Source: Xanthomonas hydrangeae
GTDB lineage: Bacteria > Pseudomonadota > Gammaproteobacteria > Xanthomonadales > Xanthomonadaceae
Assembly (NCBI GenBank): GCA_905142475.1
Contig: LR990730.1
Coordinates: forward strand, 3,224,001 to 3,288,000
Reading direction: 5' to 3'
Length of the DNA: 64,000 bases
Position 1 is the first letter of the stretch, and every line of letters begins with the position of its first letter. Positions 1 through 9,088 of this stretch are shown piece after piece. The notes under the pieces were generated by a model. It saw only the letters and a list, made by a program, of their open reading frames with translations. It was not told the DNA's origin and did no database searches. The translations under genes were made by a program, and so were the position numbers.

Positions 1-647
1 CCAAGCGCGTTGCGCGCGGCCAGGCGCAGGAAAAAATCCCAGTCCTCGATCCGCAGCGATTCGTCCCACCCGGTGCGCGCATCGAAGGCACTGCGGCGCA
101 GCAATGCCACCGCACCACTGACCGCCCACTGCTGGATCACCGCGCGGCGGATGCCCCGCTCTGAGCGGTACATGCCGGTATCCACCCGATGCAGGTCGCG
201 CATGGCGCTGCCGTGCAGCAACTTTCCATGCTGATCGACCACGCAGGCGTCGCCGATCACCGCCAGTTTTTGCGGATGCGCACGCAAGTAACGCACCTGC
301 GCATCCAACCCGCCGGCCAACAGATAATCGTCGCTCGCGCCCAGACGCAGGTAGTCGCCACGCGCACGCAGGGCCAGCTCGTTGAGCGTGGCCGCCACAC
401 CGCGATTGTCGCGTTGCACGAACTGCACCGGCAGCCGATGGCCATGGGTGGCAATCCACTGCGCGATCTTTTCGCCGGTGGCGTCGCTGGAGCCGTCGTC
501 GATGATGACGATCTCCTTGCACGGGTACGGGTCTTCCAACACGCTATCCAGACAACGCTGCACGAAACGCGCGTGGTTATAGGCCGGAATCAGCACCGAC
601 ACCAGCGGCCAGCTCGCTCGCCCGCTCGGTTGGGTTTGATCGCTCAT
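1..647 (-). CDS. Family 2 glycosyltransferase (O-antigen), 3' end outside the window
   Basis: The reverse strand from ATG at 647 reads through the window start without a stop, so only the N-terminal ~215 residues are seen. The N-terminus has the GT-A nucleotide-sugar fold signature: VSVLIPAYNHARFVQ, then IIDDGSSDAT, then the acidic pair in LRLGASDDYL. A GT2 enzyme of this type adds a sugar from an activated donor to a lipid-linked O-antigen intermediate on the cytoplasmic face of the inner membrane. The start overlaps the stop of the upstream flippase gene in an ATGA (644-647), so it is the seventh gene seen of one overlapping operon. Donor and acceptor sugars cannot be read from sequence. 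Confidence 0.85.
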   Translation of the reverse strand, partial: MSDQTQPSGRASWPLVSVLIPAYNHARFVQRCLDSVLEDPYPCKEIVIIDDGSSDATGEKIAQWIATHGHRLPVQFVQRDNRGVAATLNELALRARGDYLRLGASDDYLLAGGLDAQVRYLRAHPQKLAVIGDACVVDQHGKLLHGSAMRDLHRVDTGMYRSERGIRRAVIQQWAVSGAVALLRRSAFDARTGWDESLRIEDWDFFLRLAARNAL

Positions 648-1897
648 GCGGCCTGCACCAGATAGCGACGCACCACCACGATATTGAACAGCAGATACAC
701 CACGTAGTTGGCGACAAAGGCATACATCGCCCCGATCAGCCCGAACTGCGCCGTGAACAGATACACCAGCGCCAGATAGCTGGCGGCGAACACGCATTCG
801 GAAATCACGAACAGCCGCGTCATCGCCTTGGCCAGCATCACGTACGACAGCACGAACGCGGCAATCTTGATCACATCGCCCAGCAACTGCGGACCATAAA
901 GCGGCGCTGCTGCAGCGAATCGCGCATCGAACAGCAGCCAGGTGACCCAATCGCGGAGCATGTACACACCTAGCGCCATCGCGATCACCGCCGGCATCAC
1001 ATAACGATACGCGGCCCGCAGCTCGCGCCCGAGCGCCGCACGATCGTGCAGGGAGGCCAGCTTGGGCAGGTAATACACGTTGATGGCGGTGGTGAAGAAC
1101 AGCAGATATGCATCCGACACCCGGCTGACGGCCTGCCAATAACCCACCTGCTGCCATCCGAACTGCAACGCCAGATGGTCGCGCACCAGAATGGCCACCA
1201 ACTGCGGCACCAGCGTGGCGGTCAGCGTCATCACCGAGAACGCGGCCAGCTTGCGCGTCATCGGCGCATCGAAACGCAGGCGCAACATCTCGCGTTGGAA
1301 ATACGGGCTGCGTCGCAGTGCCGGCACGCCGGCCAACAGCCACAGCACCTGGCCCAGCACCAGTGCCAGCAATGCGCCCTGCAGCTGCGCCAGGCTGGAC
1401 AGCCACGCCACCAGCGCAACGCTCGACACCGCGCCGCTCACCTGCACAAATGCCAGACGGCGAACATCCATGAAACCGTTGATCACCGCCAGGATGTAAT
1501 TGACCAAGGCAATGCCCAGCTGCGCGATCGCCAGCACGCAGATCAGCGGCCGATACGCTGCATCGCCCAACAGGCGCTCGGCGATAACACCACTGAACAG
1601 CACCGCCAACACCGCCATGACGCAAGCCGCGCAGAAGGCGTACCAGAGCGCCGCGCTGAGCAAGCGTGCCAGTGCCGGTGCGTCGTTGCGATACTCGGCC
1701 ACGTACTTGACGATGCCGGCGCTGATACCGCCGCCCGCCAACACCGCCAGCACCGACATCAGATTGAGAAACTGACCCAAGCGGCCGACACCCTGCGGGC
1801 CGGCGTACACCGCCACCAACTTCACCACCACCAGCGCAGCCAGCAGCTTGGCCAGCGTCGCAACGCCAGTGTACGCGCTGCTGCGCATCAGATTCAT
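644..1897 (-). CDS. Wzx-like O-antigen flippase (polysaccharide transporter)
   Basis: A 417-aa polytopic membrane protein with about twelve hydrophobic segments spread over its length and basic loops. The length is typical of Wzx/MATE-like lipid-linked oligosaccharide flippases. Such proteins move undecaprenyl-linked O-units across the inner membrane. The start [11 protein letters not shown] at 1897 is preferred over an ATG eight codons upstream because it forms an ATGA overlap with the stop of the aminotransferase gene (1894-1897). The gene sits between sugar-nucleotide biosynthesis genes and a glycosyltransferase, as expected for wzx. No wzy polymerase is visible in the window. Confidence 0.85.
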   Translation of the reverse strand: MNLMRSSAYTGVATLAKLLAALVVVKLVAVYAGPQGVGRLGQFLNLMSVLAVLAGGGISAGIVKYVAEYRNDAPALARLLSAALWYAFCAACVMAVLAVLFSGVIAERLLGDAAYRPLICVLAIAQLGIALVNYILAVINGFMDVRRLAFVQVSGAVSSVALVAWLSSLAQLQGALLALVLGQVLWLLAGVPALRRSPYFQREMLRLRFDAPMTRKLAAFSVMTLTATLVPQLVAILVRDHLALQFGWQQVGYWQAVSRVSDAYLLFFTTAINVYYLPKLASLHDRAALGRELRAAYRYVMPAVIAMALGVYMLRDWVTWLLFDARFAAAAPLYGPQLLGDVIKIAAFVLSYVMLAKAMTRLFVISECVFAASYLALVYLFTAQFGLIGAMYAFVANYVVYLLFNIVVVRRYLVQAA

Positions 1898-3006
1898 GCA
1901 GGGCTGCCGAACGATTGGCATGCGGCAATCACGCGTTCCACCGACGCGTCATCTAAAGCGGGGCCCATCGGCAGACTCAGCACCTCACGATGCAGGCCTT
2001 CGCTCACCGGCAGGCAGGCATCGCCCAGCGTGGTGTACGCAGGCTGCCGATGCGGCGGCACCGGGTAATGGATCTGGGTGTGGATACCCAGGCGCAGCAA
2101 ATGCGCCTGCAAGGCATCGCGCTGCGGGCTGCGCACCACGAACAGATGCCAGACATGCTGTTCCTCGGCGACCACCGCAGGCAACGCGATCAACGGGTTA
2201 TCGATGCCTTGCAGATAACGCTGCGCAACCGCGCGCCGACGCGCGATCTCATCCTCCAGATACCCCAGTTTGACCCGCAAGAACGCCGCCTGCATTTCAT
2301 CCAGGCGCGAATTCACGCCCTGGCAGGTGTGGTGATATTTCACCTCCGAGCCGTAATTGCGCAGCGCGCGAATGCGCTCGGCCAGGCGTGGATCCGAGGT
2401 CACCACCGCACCACCATCGCCGAGTGCGCCCAGGTTCTTGGTCGGAAAAAAACTGAACGCCGCCGCATCGCCGAAGGCACCGGCACGCCGCCCGTGCGCG
2501 CGCGCGCCATGCGCTTGCGCGGCATCTTCGATCAGCAGCAGCCCGTAGCGATGGGCAAGCGTTTGCAATGCGGCCATGTCGGCCAGCTGCCCATACAGGT
2601 GCACCGCCATGATGGCGCGCGTGCGTGGGCCGATGGCCTTCTCCACACCGGCCGGGTCCATGTTGAAGGTCGCAGGATCCGGCTCCACCGGCACCAGCAC
2701 CAACTGGTTCTGGCTGATCGCCAGAAAGCTCGCGATGAAGGTGTTGGCAGGCACGATAATCTCGTCGCCCTCGCGCAACACCCCCAGCTCGCGATAGCCA
2801 CGCAGGATCAGCGACAACGCATCCAGCCCGTTGCCCACGCCCACCGCATGCGCGGCGCCGCAGTAGCTGGCGAATTCTTCTTCGAACGCGGCCAGCTCCT
2901 GCCCGAGCACATACCAGCCGGCATCGATCACCCGCGCGGCAGCAACTTTCAATTCATCCGCGTAGCGCGCATTGACTGCACGCAAATCCAGAAACGGCAC
3001 ATCCAT
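1894..3006 (-). CDS. DegT/DnrJ/EryC1 sugar aminotransferase (FdtB/QdtB-like)
   Basis: A 370-aa PLP-dependent aminotransferase. The N-terminus ([13 protein letters not shown]) and the cofactor lysine segment [16 protein letters not shown], with Lys about residue 190, mark the DegT/DnrJ/EryC1 family. The conserved [11 protein letters not shown] stretch lies before it. Family members of this subtype transfer an amino group from glutamate to the 3-keto group of a dTDP-6-deoxyhexulose, giving dTDP-Fuc3N or dTDP-Qui3N. The 3,4-ketoisomerase needed to make that substrate is the first gene of the same operon. The start at 3006 overlaps the upstream stop as TAATG. Whether the product has galacto or gluco configuration cannot be told. 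Confidence 0.85.
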   Translation of the reverse strand: MDVPFLDLRAVNARYADELKVAAARVIDAGWYVLGQELAAFEEEFASYCGAAHAVGVGNGLDALSLILRGYRELGVLREGDEIIVPANTFIASFLAISQNQLVLVPVEPDPATFNMDPAGVEKAIGPRTRAIMAVHLYGQLADMAALQTLAHRYGLLLIEDAAQAHGARAHGRRAGAFGDAAAFSFFPTKNLGALGDGGAVVTSDPRLAERIRALRNYGSEVKYHHTCQGVNSRLDEMQAAFLRVKLGYLEDEIARRRAVAQRYLQGIDNPLIALPAVVAEEQHVWHLFVVRSPQRDALQAHLLRLGIHTQIHYPVPPHRQPAYTTLGDACLPVSEGLHREVLSLPMGPALDDASVERVIAACQSFGSPA

Positions 3007-3938
3007 TACAACGTCCACCGATAGAAATCCTGCACCACGGCACGCGCGCCGAAGCGTTCCTTTTGTTCGACCAAGCCATCGTTGAGCACCTGCCCGCCCT
3101 GCTCGGTGGAGATACCGAAGCTGAAGTAATGGCGCTGCGCATACACCTCAGTGATCAGCTCGGCCAGCAGCAGGCTCAGCGCATCCAGCTGGCGACCGCG
3201 TTCGGACACCGCCAGATACTGGGTGTGCACGCTGCGACCGAAATCCAACACCAGTGCGGCGGCCACCAGCTGCCCCTCAGCGCGCGCTTCGTGCAGCACG
3301 ATCTGCTGCGGAAACCGGCTGTGCAGCAGCTGCAATTCGTCCAGCCGATGGGTCGGTGCCACGCCGTGCCGTTGCAACACCTGGGTCAGCAAGGCATGAA
3401 ACGCCTCCAGCTGGGTGCCGGTCTGGATCTGCACCCCGGCCTTGCGCGCCTTGACCAGCGAACGCCGACGCTCGGCACTGAACGCGAACGGCTCGCGCAG
3501 CGCGATCACCGACGACAGGTCGCGCCGGAACAGCTGCGCGCCCAACCGATGCAAGGCATACAGATCTTCCTCGGCCGGATACGCATGAAACACATGCGGC
3601 ACCGGCTTGTACACGATCTGGCGCACAGCGCGCGCGCGATAGTGCCCAGCAATCTGCTCGAACACCTGCAATGTAGCGCCCGCACGCAGTGCCATCGACG
3701 ACAACAAGCCCGCATAGGTCAACCCGGCATGGCTGCTGACGCAATCGCCGTGCACGCTTGCCGGAAACACCGCCACCACCTCGCCACCACGTTCGACCAG
3801 CAACGACGCATCCACGAAGCGGTCGGCGTGATAGTCCATGTAGCCGCGTCGATGCAACAAGTTGCCGTTGCGCGAGGACGCCACCAACGCATCCCACGCA
3901 GGCGCATCGCTGGCGGCATACGGCCTAACCGAAAACAT
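3006..3938 (-). CDS. GNAT/FemAB-like acyltransferase of the O-antigen cluster
   Basis: A 310-aa protein opening [19 protein letters not shown], with [12 protein letters not shown] and FPASVHGD motifs typical of FemAB/CelD-type proteins with a double GNAT fold. Members transfer amino-acyl or acyl groups and are often found in polysaccharide clusters. The gene overlaps the downstream aminotransferase start (TAATG at 3006-3008) and overlaps the end of the upstream gene by 14 bases, so it is translationally coupled. A role in decorating the amino sugar of the O-unit is an inference from context only; the acyl donor is unknown. Confidence 0.65.
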   Translation of the reverse strand: MFSVRPYAASDAPAWDALVASSRNGNLLHRRGYMDYHADRFVDASLLVERGGEVVAVFPASVHGDCVSSHAGLTYAGLLSSMALRAGATLQVFEQIAGHYRARAVRQIVYKPVPHVFHAYPAEEDLYALHRLGAQLFRRDLSSVIALREPFAFSAERRRSLVKARKAGVQIQTGTQLEAFHALLTQVLQRHGVAPTHRLDELQLLHSRFPQQIVLHEARAEGQLVAAALVLDFGRSVHTQYLAVSERGRQLDALSLLLAELITEVYAQRHYFSFGISTEQGGQVLNDGLVEQKERFGARAVVQDFYRWTL

Positions 3939-4878
3939 GGCGCCCCTGCAGGTCCACCGGCAACGCGGCCTCGGCCAGACCGAAGCCGGCCTGCCCCATT
4001 GCGTTGCCGTTATAGAACATCAGGATGCGATCGTGCTGCTGGATCAACGCCGGGTAGCACAAGGTCTGCGCATCCCACCCGTGCTCGGAGAGCTGCAGCC
4101 CCAGCTGACTGTCGTCGCGCTCCCACTGCATACCATCGCCACTGAAGGCGATGCCCGGGAAGTAACCACCGTGCGTGTCGCCGCAGGTGAAATACATCAG
4201 ATAGCGATCGCCCAGGCGATAGACGCGCGGGCGGCCGATGCGGTATTCGCCGTCGCGTGGACGCAGGCACACCACGTCGTCGCTGGGGATGTGGCGCAGA
4301 TCGTCGGTCTCTGCGTAACGGATGTGATACCGCGGATACGGCTGGCCGCCGATGGTTTCCCAATCGTCGCCCACCGCGTACCACAATCGCCAACGGCCAT
4401 CTTCATAGCGGGCCGAATGCACCGCAGCAATCGTGCTGCGACCAGGGGCACGATCCAGCAGTGGCGTGTCTTGTCGGCGCTGAAAGCTCGCTCCACCATC
4501 GCCGGAGACCGCAAGCCCGGTGAAAGCCAGGAACTTGGCCTTGGCCACACGCTGGAAGCCGACATAGAACATATACAGGCCATCCGGCCCGGCCACGACA
4601 TCGCCCAGAATCATGCCGTTATCGTCGAAGCAGCCATCGCGGCCGATATCCAGCACCGGCTGTTTGCTGACGCCGACAATCTGGGTCGGCGCATCGGCGC
4701 GCACGTCCACATAGCCGATCCGGCTCACACCCTGCGCATCGCGAAAACCTGCATAGACGCGTAGCACCTGCGCAGACAACCGATACGGTGTCGGCGTCAG
4801 CGCGGCATGCTGCATCCAGCCGCCCACACCATCGCGCGCGACATCGAACACCAGGCCCCGCTTGGTCCAGGCAAACAT
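3925..4878 (-). CDS. Five-bladed beta-propeller glycosidase-like protein
   Basis: A 317-aa cytoplasmic protein without a signal peptide. It has repeated aromatic-rich blade motifs, such as LYMFYVGFQ, WRLWYAVGDDW, RYLMYFTCGDT and ILMFYNGN, as in GH32/GH43/GH130-type propellers. Acidic residues lie at DDNGMILGD and in the blade turns. Propeller proteins of this kind recur inside Xanthomonas and other O-antigen clusters, where their reaction is not established. It sits between the acyltransferase gene (4-base gap) and the FemAB-like gene (14-base overlap). Hydrolase, phosphorylase or transferase activity are all possible. Confidence 0.55.
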   Translation of the reverse strand: MFAWTKRGLVFDVARDGVGGWMQHAALTPTPYRLSAQVLRVYAGFRDAQGVSRIGYVDVRADAPTQIVGVSKQPVLDIGRDGCFDDNGMILGDVVAGPDGLYMFYVGFQRVAKAKFLAFTGLAVSGDGGASFQRRQDTPLLDRAPGRSTIAAVHSARYEDGRWRLWYAVGDDWETIGGQPYPRYHIRYAETDDLRHIPSDDVVCLRPRDGEYRIGRPRVYRLGDRYLMYFTCGDTHGGYFPGIAFSGDGMQWERDDSQLGLQLSEHGWDAQTLCYPALIQQHDRILMFYNGNAMGQAGFGLAEAALPVDLQGRHVFG

Positions 4879-4881
4879 GCG

Positions 4882-5553
4882 TCAGAGCTCCACGTCGAAG
4901 CTGGACCTGCCGGCCACTGCACGCGCCGGCGAGCCCACATACACGCGCTCGGCCTCGGTATGCCTGGTGACCAGCGCGCCGGCACCGATGATGTTGTCTG
5001 CGGCAATCCGCACCTTGTCGCTGAGCGTGGCATTGACGCCGATGAAGCTGCCGCGCCCGATCTCGCAATAGCCGGAAATCACCGCATGCGAGGCGATGAA
5101 CACATTGTCCTGCACAACCGTGCGGTGGCCGATATGGTTGCCGCTCCACAGCACGCAGTTGTCGCCGATGCGGGTGAACGGCTGGATGACGTTGCCTTCG
5201 AAGATGAAGCAGTTGGCGCCGATCTGCGCATTGCGCCAGACGAACGCGCGCGAGCTGACATAGCTGGCGCAGCGGTAGCCGCGACGCACCATGTCTTCGA
5301 AAAAGCGTGTGCGCAGGCGGTTGAGCTGCGTGGCCGGAATCGCCACGAAAACCTCGTACTGCTCGGGCGGATAGCGCTGTTCGAGCTCTTCGAATGCCAC
5401 CACCGGCAGCTCGGCCAGCATGGGCCGCAGCAGGAAGTCGCGCTCCACACTGAAGGCGACCACGGTGTAATCGCTGTCGTACTGGAAATACTCGCAGGCG
5501 ATCTGCGCAAACTCGCCGTCTCCGATGATCACCAATGGCTTGTGCACGCTCAT
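4882..5553 (-). CDS. NeuD-type sugar acyltransferase (left-handed beta-helix)
   Basis: A 223-aa protein with an N-terminal Rossmann-like segment (KPLVIIGDGEFAQIACEYF). It is followed by hexapeptide repeats forming a left-handed beta-helix (IGANCFIFEGNVIQPFTRIG, then VFIASHAVISGYCEIGRGSF). Trimeric enzymes of this fold acetylate amino sugars from acetyl-CoA. In this operon the likely substrate is the 3-amino-3,6-dideoxyhexose made by the isomerase/aminotransferase pair. The start MSVHKP at 5553 overlaps the upstream stop as ATGA. In some Xanthomonas the equivalent acyltransferase and isomerase domains are fused (WxcM); here they are separate genes. Confidence 0.75.
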   Translation of the reverse strand: MSVHKPLVIIGDGEFAQIACEYFQYDSDYTVVAFSVERDFLLRPMLAELPVVAFEELEQRYPPEQYEVFVAIPATQLNRLRTRFFEDMVRRGYRCASYVSSRAFVWRNAQIGANCFIFEGNVIQPFTRIGDNCVLWSGNHIGHRTVVQDNVFIASHAVISGYCEIGRGSFIGVNATLSDKVRIAADNIIGAGALVTRHTEAERVYVGSPARAVAGRSSFDVEL

Positions 5554-5987
5554 GCTTCCAGCCTGCGTGCGTCCAGGCGATGTTCGCCGCGCACTTCGCT
5601 CAGGAATTCGTCGTAATCCAGAATGTAATCGGCCGGGTCGTAGAACTGGTCGGCCAGTACCATCAACACGCAATCGGGGCTGAAGCGATACAGATCGCGC
5701 CACACCATGCGCCCGAGCAGCAGGCCCTGCGAGGGGTCGTCCAGCACCACTTCTTCCTGGCCGTTGCCATCGCCCCTGTCCAGCAGAATCGTCACCGAGC
5801 CATGCAAGGCGACGGCGAGTTGATTGAGCCGGCGGTGCGCATGCTGGCCGCGGTGCACGCCGTCGCGGGTGCCGAACAGGTAATACACACGACGTATCTC
5901 GAACGGGACGTTGCGCTGCTGCTCCAACGAGATGAGCAGACCGCGATCGTCACCGTGGGTGTGCAACTGGATGCGTTCGATGGCCAT
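5550..5987 (-). CDS. FdtA/QdtA-type dTDP-6-deoxyhexose 3,4-ketoisomerase (WxcM-like cupin)
   Basis: A 145-aa single-domain cupin. The paired-histidine segment GVHRGQHAHRRLNQ about residues 42-55 and the ending YDPADYILDYDEFL are hallmarks of the FdtA/QdtA/WxcM C-terminal family. Members convert dTDP-4-keto-6-deoxyglucose to a 3-keto isomer, the substrate of the aminotransferase encoded downstream. It is the first gene of the seven-gene minus-strand operon. A promoter-like motif matching the one before the ECF sigma gene lies 47-73 bases upstream of its ATG (6034-6060). Confidence 0.8.
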   Translation of the reverse strand: MAIERIQLHTHGDDRGLLISLEQQRNVPFEIRRVYYLFGTRDGVHRGQHAHRRLNQLAVALHGSVTILLDRGDGNGQEEVVLDDPSQGLLLGRMVWRDLYRFSPDCVLMVLADQFYDPADYILDYDEFLSEVRGEHRLDARRLEA

Positions 5988-6033
5988 GATTCGGGGGCGT
6001 AACCGCTGACTGCACGTAGTGCGACATGCCTGA

Positions 6034-6060
6034 GTGCACCGGGATGCGCCAAAGGTTGCA
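6034..6060 (-). promoter_or_regulatory. Candidate ECF-type promoter facing the O-antigen operon
   Basis: On the minus strand TGCAACCTTTGGC begins at 6060, and GCAC falls at motif positions 24-27 (6037-6034). The two other copies in the window (6159 and 9803, plus strand) share the first ten bases and GCAC at the same spacing. A start site about 10 bases further would leave a short leader before the ketoisomerase ATG at 5987. Assignment as a promoter is inference. Confidence 0.4.
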
Positions 6061-6158
6061 CCACGTCACGGCACTGCGAATCCATGTGCGCGCAAGCGCA
6101 GCTGCAGACGCAGCAGACGTGGATATGCACGGAATGCCGCGCAATGCCCACAGGGCGA

Positions 6159-6185
6159 TGCAACCTTTTGCCGGCATCGCCGCAC
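6159..6185 (+). promoter_or_regulatory. Candidate ECF-type promoter of the cytochrome b561 operon
   Basis: TGCAACCTTTTGCC at 6159-6172 is identical over 14 bases to the sequence before the ECF sigma gene (9803-9816). GCAC follows at 6182-6185, the same spacing as there. It lies 110 bases upstream of the cytochrome b561 ATG. The distance fits a -35/-10 pair for an ECF sigma factor. Confidence 0.5.
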
Positions 6186-6295
6186 ATATCGGTGCACGTT
6201 CACCTGGCCGCAGATCGGCCGGCGTGGGGAGCCAGGCCTGGCAGCGCACGACGCACTGCCGGAACCAACGACCAGCACCGGAGCACACCGACCAA

Positions 6296-6910
6296 ATGCG
6301 TTCATCCTCCCAGGCGCCCGACACCGCCGCCAACGACCGCGCCACTACGTTGCCGCAACAGGCGCCGCCGGTTGCGCAGATCATTCCACTCCCCAAATCG
6401 ATGCGCGTGCTGCACTGGCTCACGGTGCTGTGCCTGGTCATGGCCGCCACCCTGATTTTGCTGCGCGCCGAACTGGAAGGACGCGCATTGCGTCAATGGC
6501 TGATGGAAGGTCACCGCCACTTCGGTTTGATGGTGCTCTTTCTCTTCGTCCTGCGCGTGGGCTTGCGCATCCGCCTGCGCAAGCTGCCGCCCGGCCCGCC
6601 ATCGCCGCTGATCATGCGGCTGGCTGCGGGCGCCACCCATGTCGCGTTGTACGGCCTGATGGTCGCGCTGCCGCTGATCGGCTGGTCGTTGAGCAACGCC
6701 TACGCCAAACCGGTCTACCTGTTCGGAGTGACGCTGCCGACTCTGGTCGCGCCGGACGAAGACCTGGCCGACACCCTGGGCACCTGGCACTTGAATGCCG
6801 CCTGGGTCTTGCTGGCTTTGGTGATCCTGCATATCGGCGCCGCACTCTGGCATCACCTGGTGCTGCGCGATGGCGTGCTGTATCGCGTGCTGCCGAAAAA
6901 AGTCCGATGA
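6296..6910 (+). CDS. Cytochrome b561-family membrane protein
   Basis: A 204-aa protein with four hydrophobic helices. Histidines suited to ligating two b hemes occur in MRVLHWLTVL, EGHRHFGLMVL, GATHVALYGL and LHIGAALWHHLV. Bacterial b561 proteins pass electrons between quinol and periplasmic c-type cytochromes in the inner membrane. The ATG at 6296 is chosen because the upstream part of the open frame has no membrane-protein character; the next possible start (MRVLHW) would drop a 35-residue Pro/Ala-rich leader. The stop lies 74 bases before the next gene's RBS-supported start, so the genes are probably one transcript. Confidence 0.8.
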   Translation: MRSSSQAPDTAANDRATTLPQQAPPVAQIIPLPKSMRVLHWLTVLCLVMAATLILLRAELEGRALRQWLMEGHRHFGLMVLFLFVLRVGLRIRLRKLPPGPPSPLIMRLAAGATHVALYGLMVALPLIGWSLSNAYAKPVYLFGVTLPTLVAPDEDLADTLGTWHLNAAWVLLALVILHIGAALWHHLVLRDGVLYRVLPKKVR

Positions 6911-6981
6911 ATTCCCCCGAGTTGCCAGCCCTCCCCCGCTCCCGCAGCGCCGAACCCCGCACCGTCGAACAAGGACTTTCC

Positions 6982-8334
6982 ATGCCTACTCCCCAGCCCG
7001 CCCCGCGTCGCGTTGCCGCCACGCGCACCGCCTCCCTGACGTCCTTGTTGTGCGTGTCCGGCCCGTTGTTGCTGCTGGCCAGCACCCAGGCGCAGGCGAT
7101 TCCCTCGTTCGCACGCCAGACCGGTTCGTCATGCGCGGACTGCCACGTCGGCTCCTATGGCCCCTCGCTCACGCCGTATGGCATGCGTTTCAAGCTCGGC
7201 GGCTTCACCGATACCGATGGCAACGGCACCAAGATTCCGGTCTCCGGCCAGGTCACCTGGACGCGGAGCAATCCCGCCCGCGGCGACAGCAGCGCACGCA
7301 TCAACCAAGCCGATCTGTATCTGGCCGGCCGGGTCAACGACCACATCGGCGGTTACTCCAAGATCCGCTCCAACAACGGCGGCAACGACACCTTCAACAC
7401 CCAGTTGGATGATGTGGATCTGCGCTTTGTCAGCAAACCGTTCCAGCTGGCCGGCAAGGACGCCATGGTCGGCGTCAGCGTCAACAACAACCCCGGCGTG
7501 TCCGATCCGATCCAGGTGCTGCCCAATGCATCGACCCTGAGCCCGGTCTCCAATGCAGGTTCGGCCAGCATGCTGAGTTCGTCGGCGCTCTCCAACCGCG
7601 TGATCGGCGCCAGCGTGTACGGCTTGTTCGACCGCAATTGGTACGGCGAAGTCGGCAGCTACAGCGCATTGTCCGCCGATGCGCAGGACCACCTGGGCTG
7701 GAACCCAAACAACGACCCGGGCAAGCTCAGCGACACCGGCTATGCGCGCTTTGCCTATATGAAGGACATGAAGCGGCAGTTCTTCTCGGCCGGCCTGACC
7801 GCGATGACCACCCGTCGCCAACGCCTGCGCACCGGCGGTCCCACCGATGACTTCACCGACCTGGGTTACGACCTGACCTATCAGTTCCTCGGCACCCGCG
7901 AGCACGTGCTGTCGCTGGCCTACGTCAACATCTACGAGCGCCGCAAATACGGCAGCCCGCTGCAGCCGACCGACCCGAGCATGTCTCCGCGTGACCGCGG
8001 CAGCGTGCGCGACCAGAACATCAGCATGAACTACGCGTTCAAGCAGACCTACGGCGTGCTCGCCGCGCATCTGATCAACAGCGGCTCGTTCGATGTGGCG
8101 CGTTATCAGCCCTACGGCATCCCCGACACCACCGCCAATCTGATCCTGCTGTACTGGACCCCGTTCGGCAAGGAAGGCACCTACACCACCAACGCCAATG
8201 TGCGTTTCGCGGCTACCTGGTTCCGCTTCGACAAGTTCAACGGCAGCACCACCAACGTGTTCGGTGGCGGCAATCCGATCACCAACCCGCGCGATCTCGA
8301 CACTTTCTCGCTGTCGGTCAATGTCTCGTTCTGA
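6982..8334 (+). CDS. Exported c-type cytochrome with a long beta-rich, porin-like domain
   Basis: 450 aa. The N-terminus is a signal peptide (Arg-rich, then LLCVSGPLLLLASTQAQA), followed at once by one heme c site, SCADCH, about residue 50. The remaining ~390 residues are rich in alternating aromatic and polar strands and end in VNVSF, a C-terminal Phe as in outer-membrane barrels. The start at 6982 has an AAGGA box 7-11 bases upstream; an earlier ATG at 6907 is possible but would bury the signal peptide. A role in passing electrons to or across the outer membrane is plausible with cytochrome b561 upstream and a small cytochrome c downstream, but unproven. Confidence 0.7.
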   Translation: MPTPQPAPRRVAATRTASLTSLLCVSGPLLLLASTQAQAIPSFARQTGSSCADCHVGSYGPSLTPYGMRFKLGGFTDTDGNGTKIPVSGQVTWTRSNPARGDSSARINQADLYLAGRVNDHIGGYSKIRSNNGGNDTFNTQLDDVDLRFVSKPFQLAGKDAMVGVSVNNNPGVSDPIQVLPNASTLSPVSNAGSASMLSSSALSNRVIGASVYGLFDRNWYGEVGSYSALSADAQDHLGWNPNNDPGKLSDTGYARFAYMKDMKRQFFSAGLTAMTTRRQRLRTGGPTDDFTDLGYDLTYQFLGTREHVLSLAYVNIYERRKYGSPLQPTDPSMSPRDRGSVRDQNISMNYAFKQTYGVLAAHLINSGSFDVARYQPYGIPDTTANLILLYWTPFGKEGTYTTNANVRFAATWFRFDKFNGSTTNVFGGGNPITNPRDLDTFSLSVNVSF

Positions 8335-8359
8335 TTCCCCCGCACGCGTAAGGACCCCC

Positions 8360-8749
8360 ATGAAGTCACTCCACAAAACCTTGTTGTGCGTTCCGCTGGC
8401 CGGCCTGCTGCTGGCCAGCGCGGCGTTTACCCCATCCGCGCGTGCGGCCGACGGCAAGGGCGTATTCATGACCGAATGCGCCGAGTGCCACAGCGCCGCC
8501 CAGGGCAAGAACAAGAAAGGCCCGTCCATGTTCGGCGTGGCCGGGCGCCCGGCGGCCAGCCTGCCGGACTACAGCAACTATTCCGATGCGCTCAAGGGCA
8601 GCAAGTGGCAGTGGACGCCGGCACAGCTCAAGACCTATCTGTCGCAATCCTCGTCCAAGGCCTTGCCGGGCACCAAGATGAAGTACGAAGGCCTGGAAGA
8701 TCAGAAAGAGCTAGACGCACTGATCGCCTACCTCAACACCCTGCACTGA
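8360..8749 (+). CDS. Small class I c-type cytochrome
   Basis: 129 aa with a cleavable signal peptide (MKSLHKTLLCVPLAGLLLAS, cut after ARA), heme-binding CAECH about residues 39-43, and the axial methionine in LPGTKMKYEGL. The layout and length are those of periplasmic cytochrome c550-like electron carriers. Maturation needs the Ccm system encoded 4 kb downstream. An AAGGA box precedes the ATG. It lies 25 bases after the large cytochrome gene and is likely co-transcribed with it. Confidence 0.9.
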   Translation: MKSLHKTLLCVPLAGLLLASAAFTPSARAADGKGVFMTECAECHSAAQGKNKKGPSMFGVAGRPAASLPDYSNYSDALKGSKWQWTPAQLKTYLSQSSSKALPGTKMKYEGLEDQKELDALIAYLNTLH

Positions 8750-8782
8750 CCGCTGCTTGACCGGACGGCAGTCACCCCTGCC

Positions 8783-8838
8783 GGCCGGCAACCGGGGCGC
8801 GCTGCGCTTCGGGCGTCGCGCCGGTCGCGTTGCCGGCC
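8783..8838. repeat. Nested GC-rich inverted repeat after the cytochrome genes
   Basis: Arms GGCCGGCAAC (8783-8792) and GTTGCCGGCC (8829-8838) enclose further complementary GC-rich sequence (GGCGCG and CGCGCC). The position just after the cytochrome operon fits a terminator or a mobile palindromic unit. No T-run follows. The rest of the 339-base gap (8750-9088) shows nothing else recognisable. Confidence 0.4.
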
Positions 8839-9088
8839 GCGATTCCTTCGCGTATATGAACGGAACCGTCGTGCCCGCGGCGGTCTGCCCGACGCAATCA
8901 GGCACTATTGCGCCCCGCTCACCGTAGACGCTCATCCGTTGCCCCCTGTCTCGCCTGCCAGGTCGTCCCCCTTCCGAACGCGACGCCGTTGCGCCTGCGG
9001 CGGGCAGCTGTGGGACAGGCCACGCCTGAACATGCGGCGGCGGCACTGCACAACGGCCAGCGCCAACCCGCGTTGCCTGTGCCCGCAC

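Larger units (their letters stand above)
5988..6295. other. Divergent intergenic region between O-antigen operon and cytochrome b561
   Basis: This 308-base region separates divergent operons and contains no convincing gene. It holds two outward-facing copies of a TGCAACCTTT motif followed at fixed spacing by GCAC, annotated separately. It also has a small dyad, GCAC-GTA-GTGC, about 6012-6022. Confidence 0.6.

Noticed and set aside
1046..3024. Long plus-strand frames (340 and 344 aa) opposite the flippase and aminotransferase genes
   Set aside because: Gln/His/Arg-rich antisense frames. The minus strand has clear family motifs and operon overlaps.
7129..8529. 466-aa minus-strand frame opposite the cytochrome genes
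   Set aside because: Antisense shadow with Val/Gly/Ala/His bias. The plus strand carries clear heme motifs and signal peptides.
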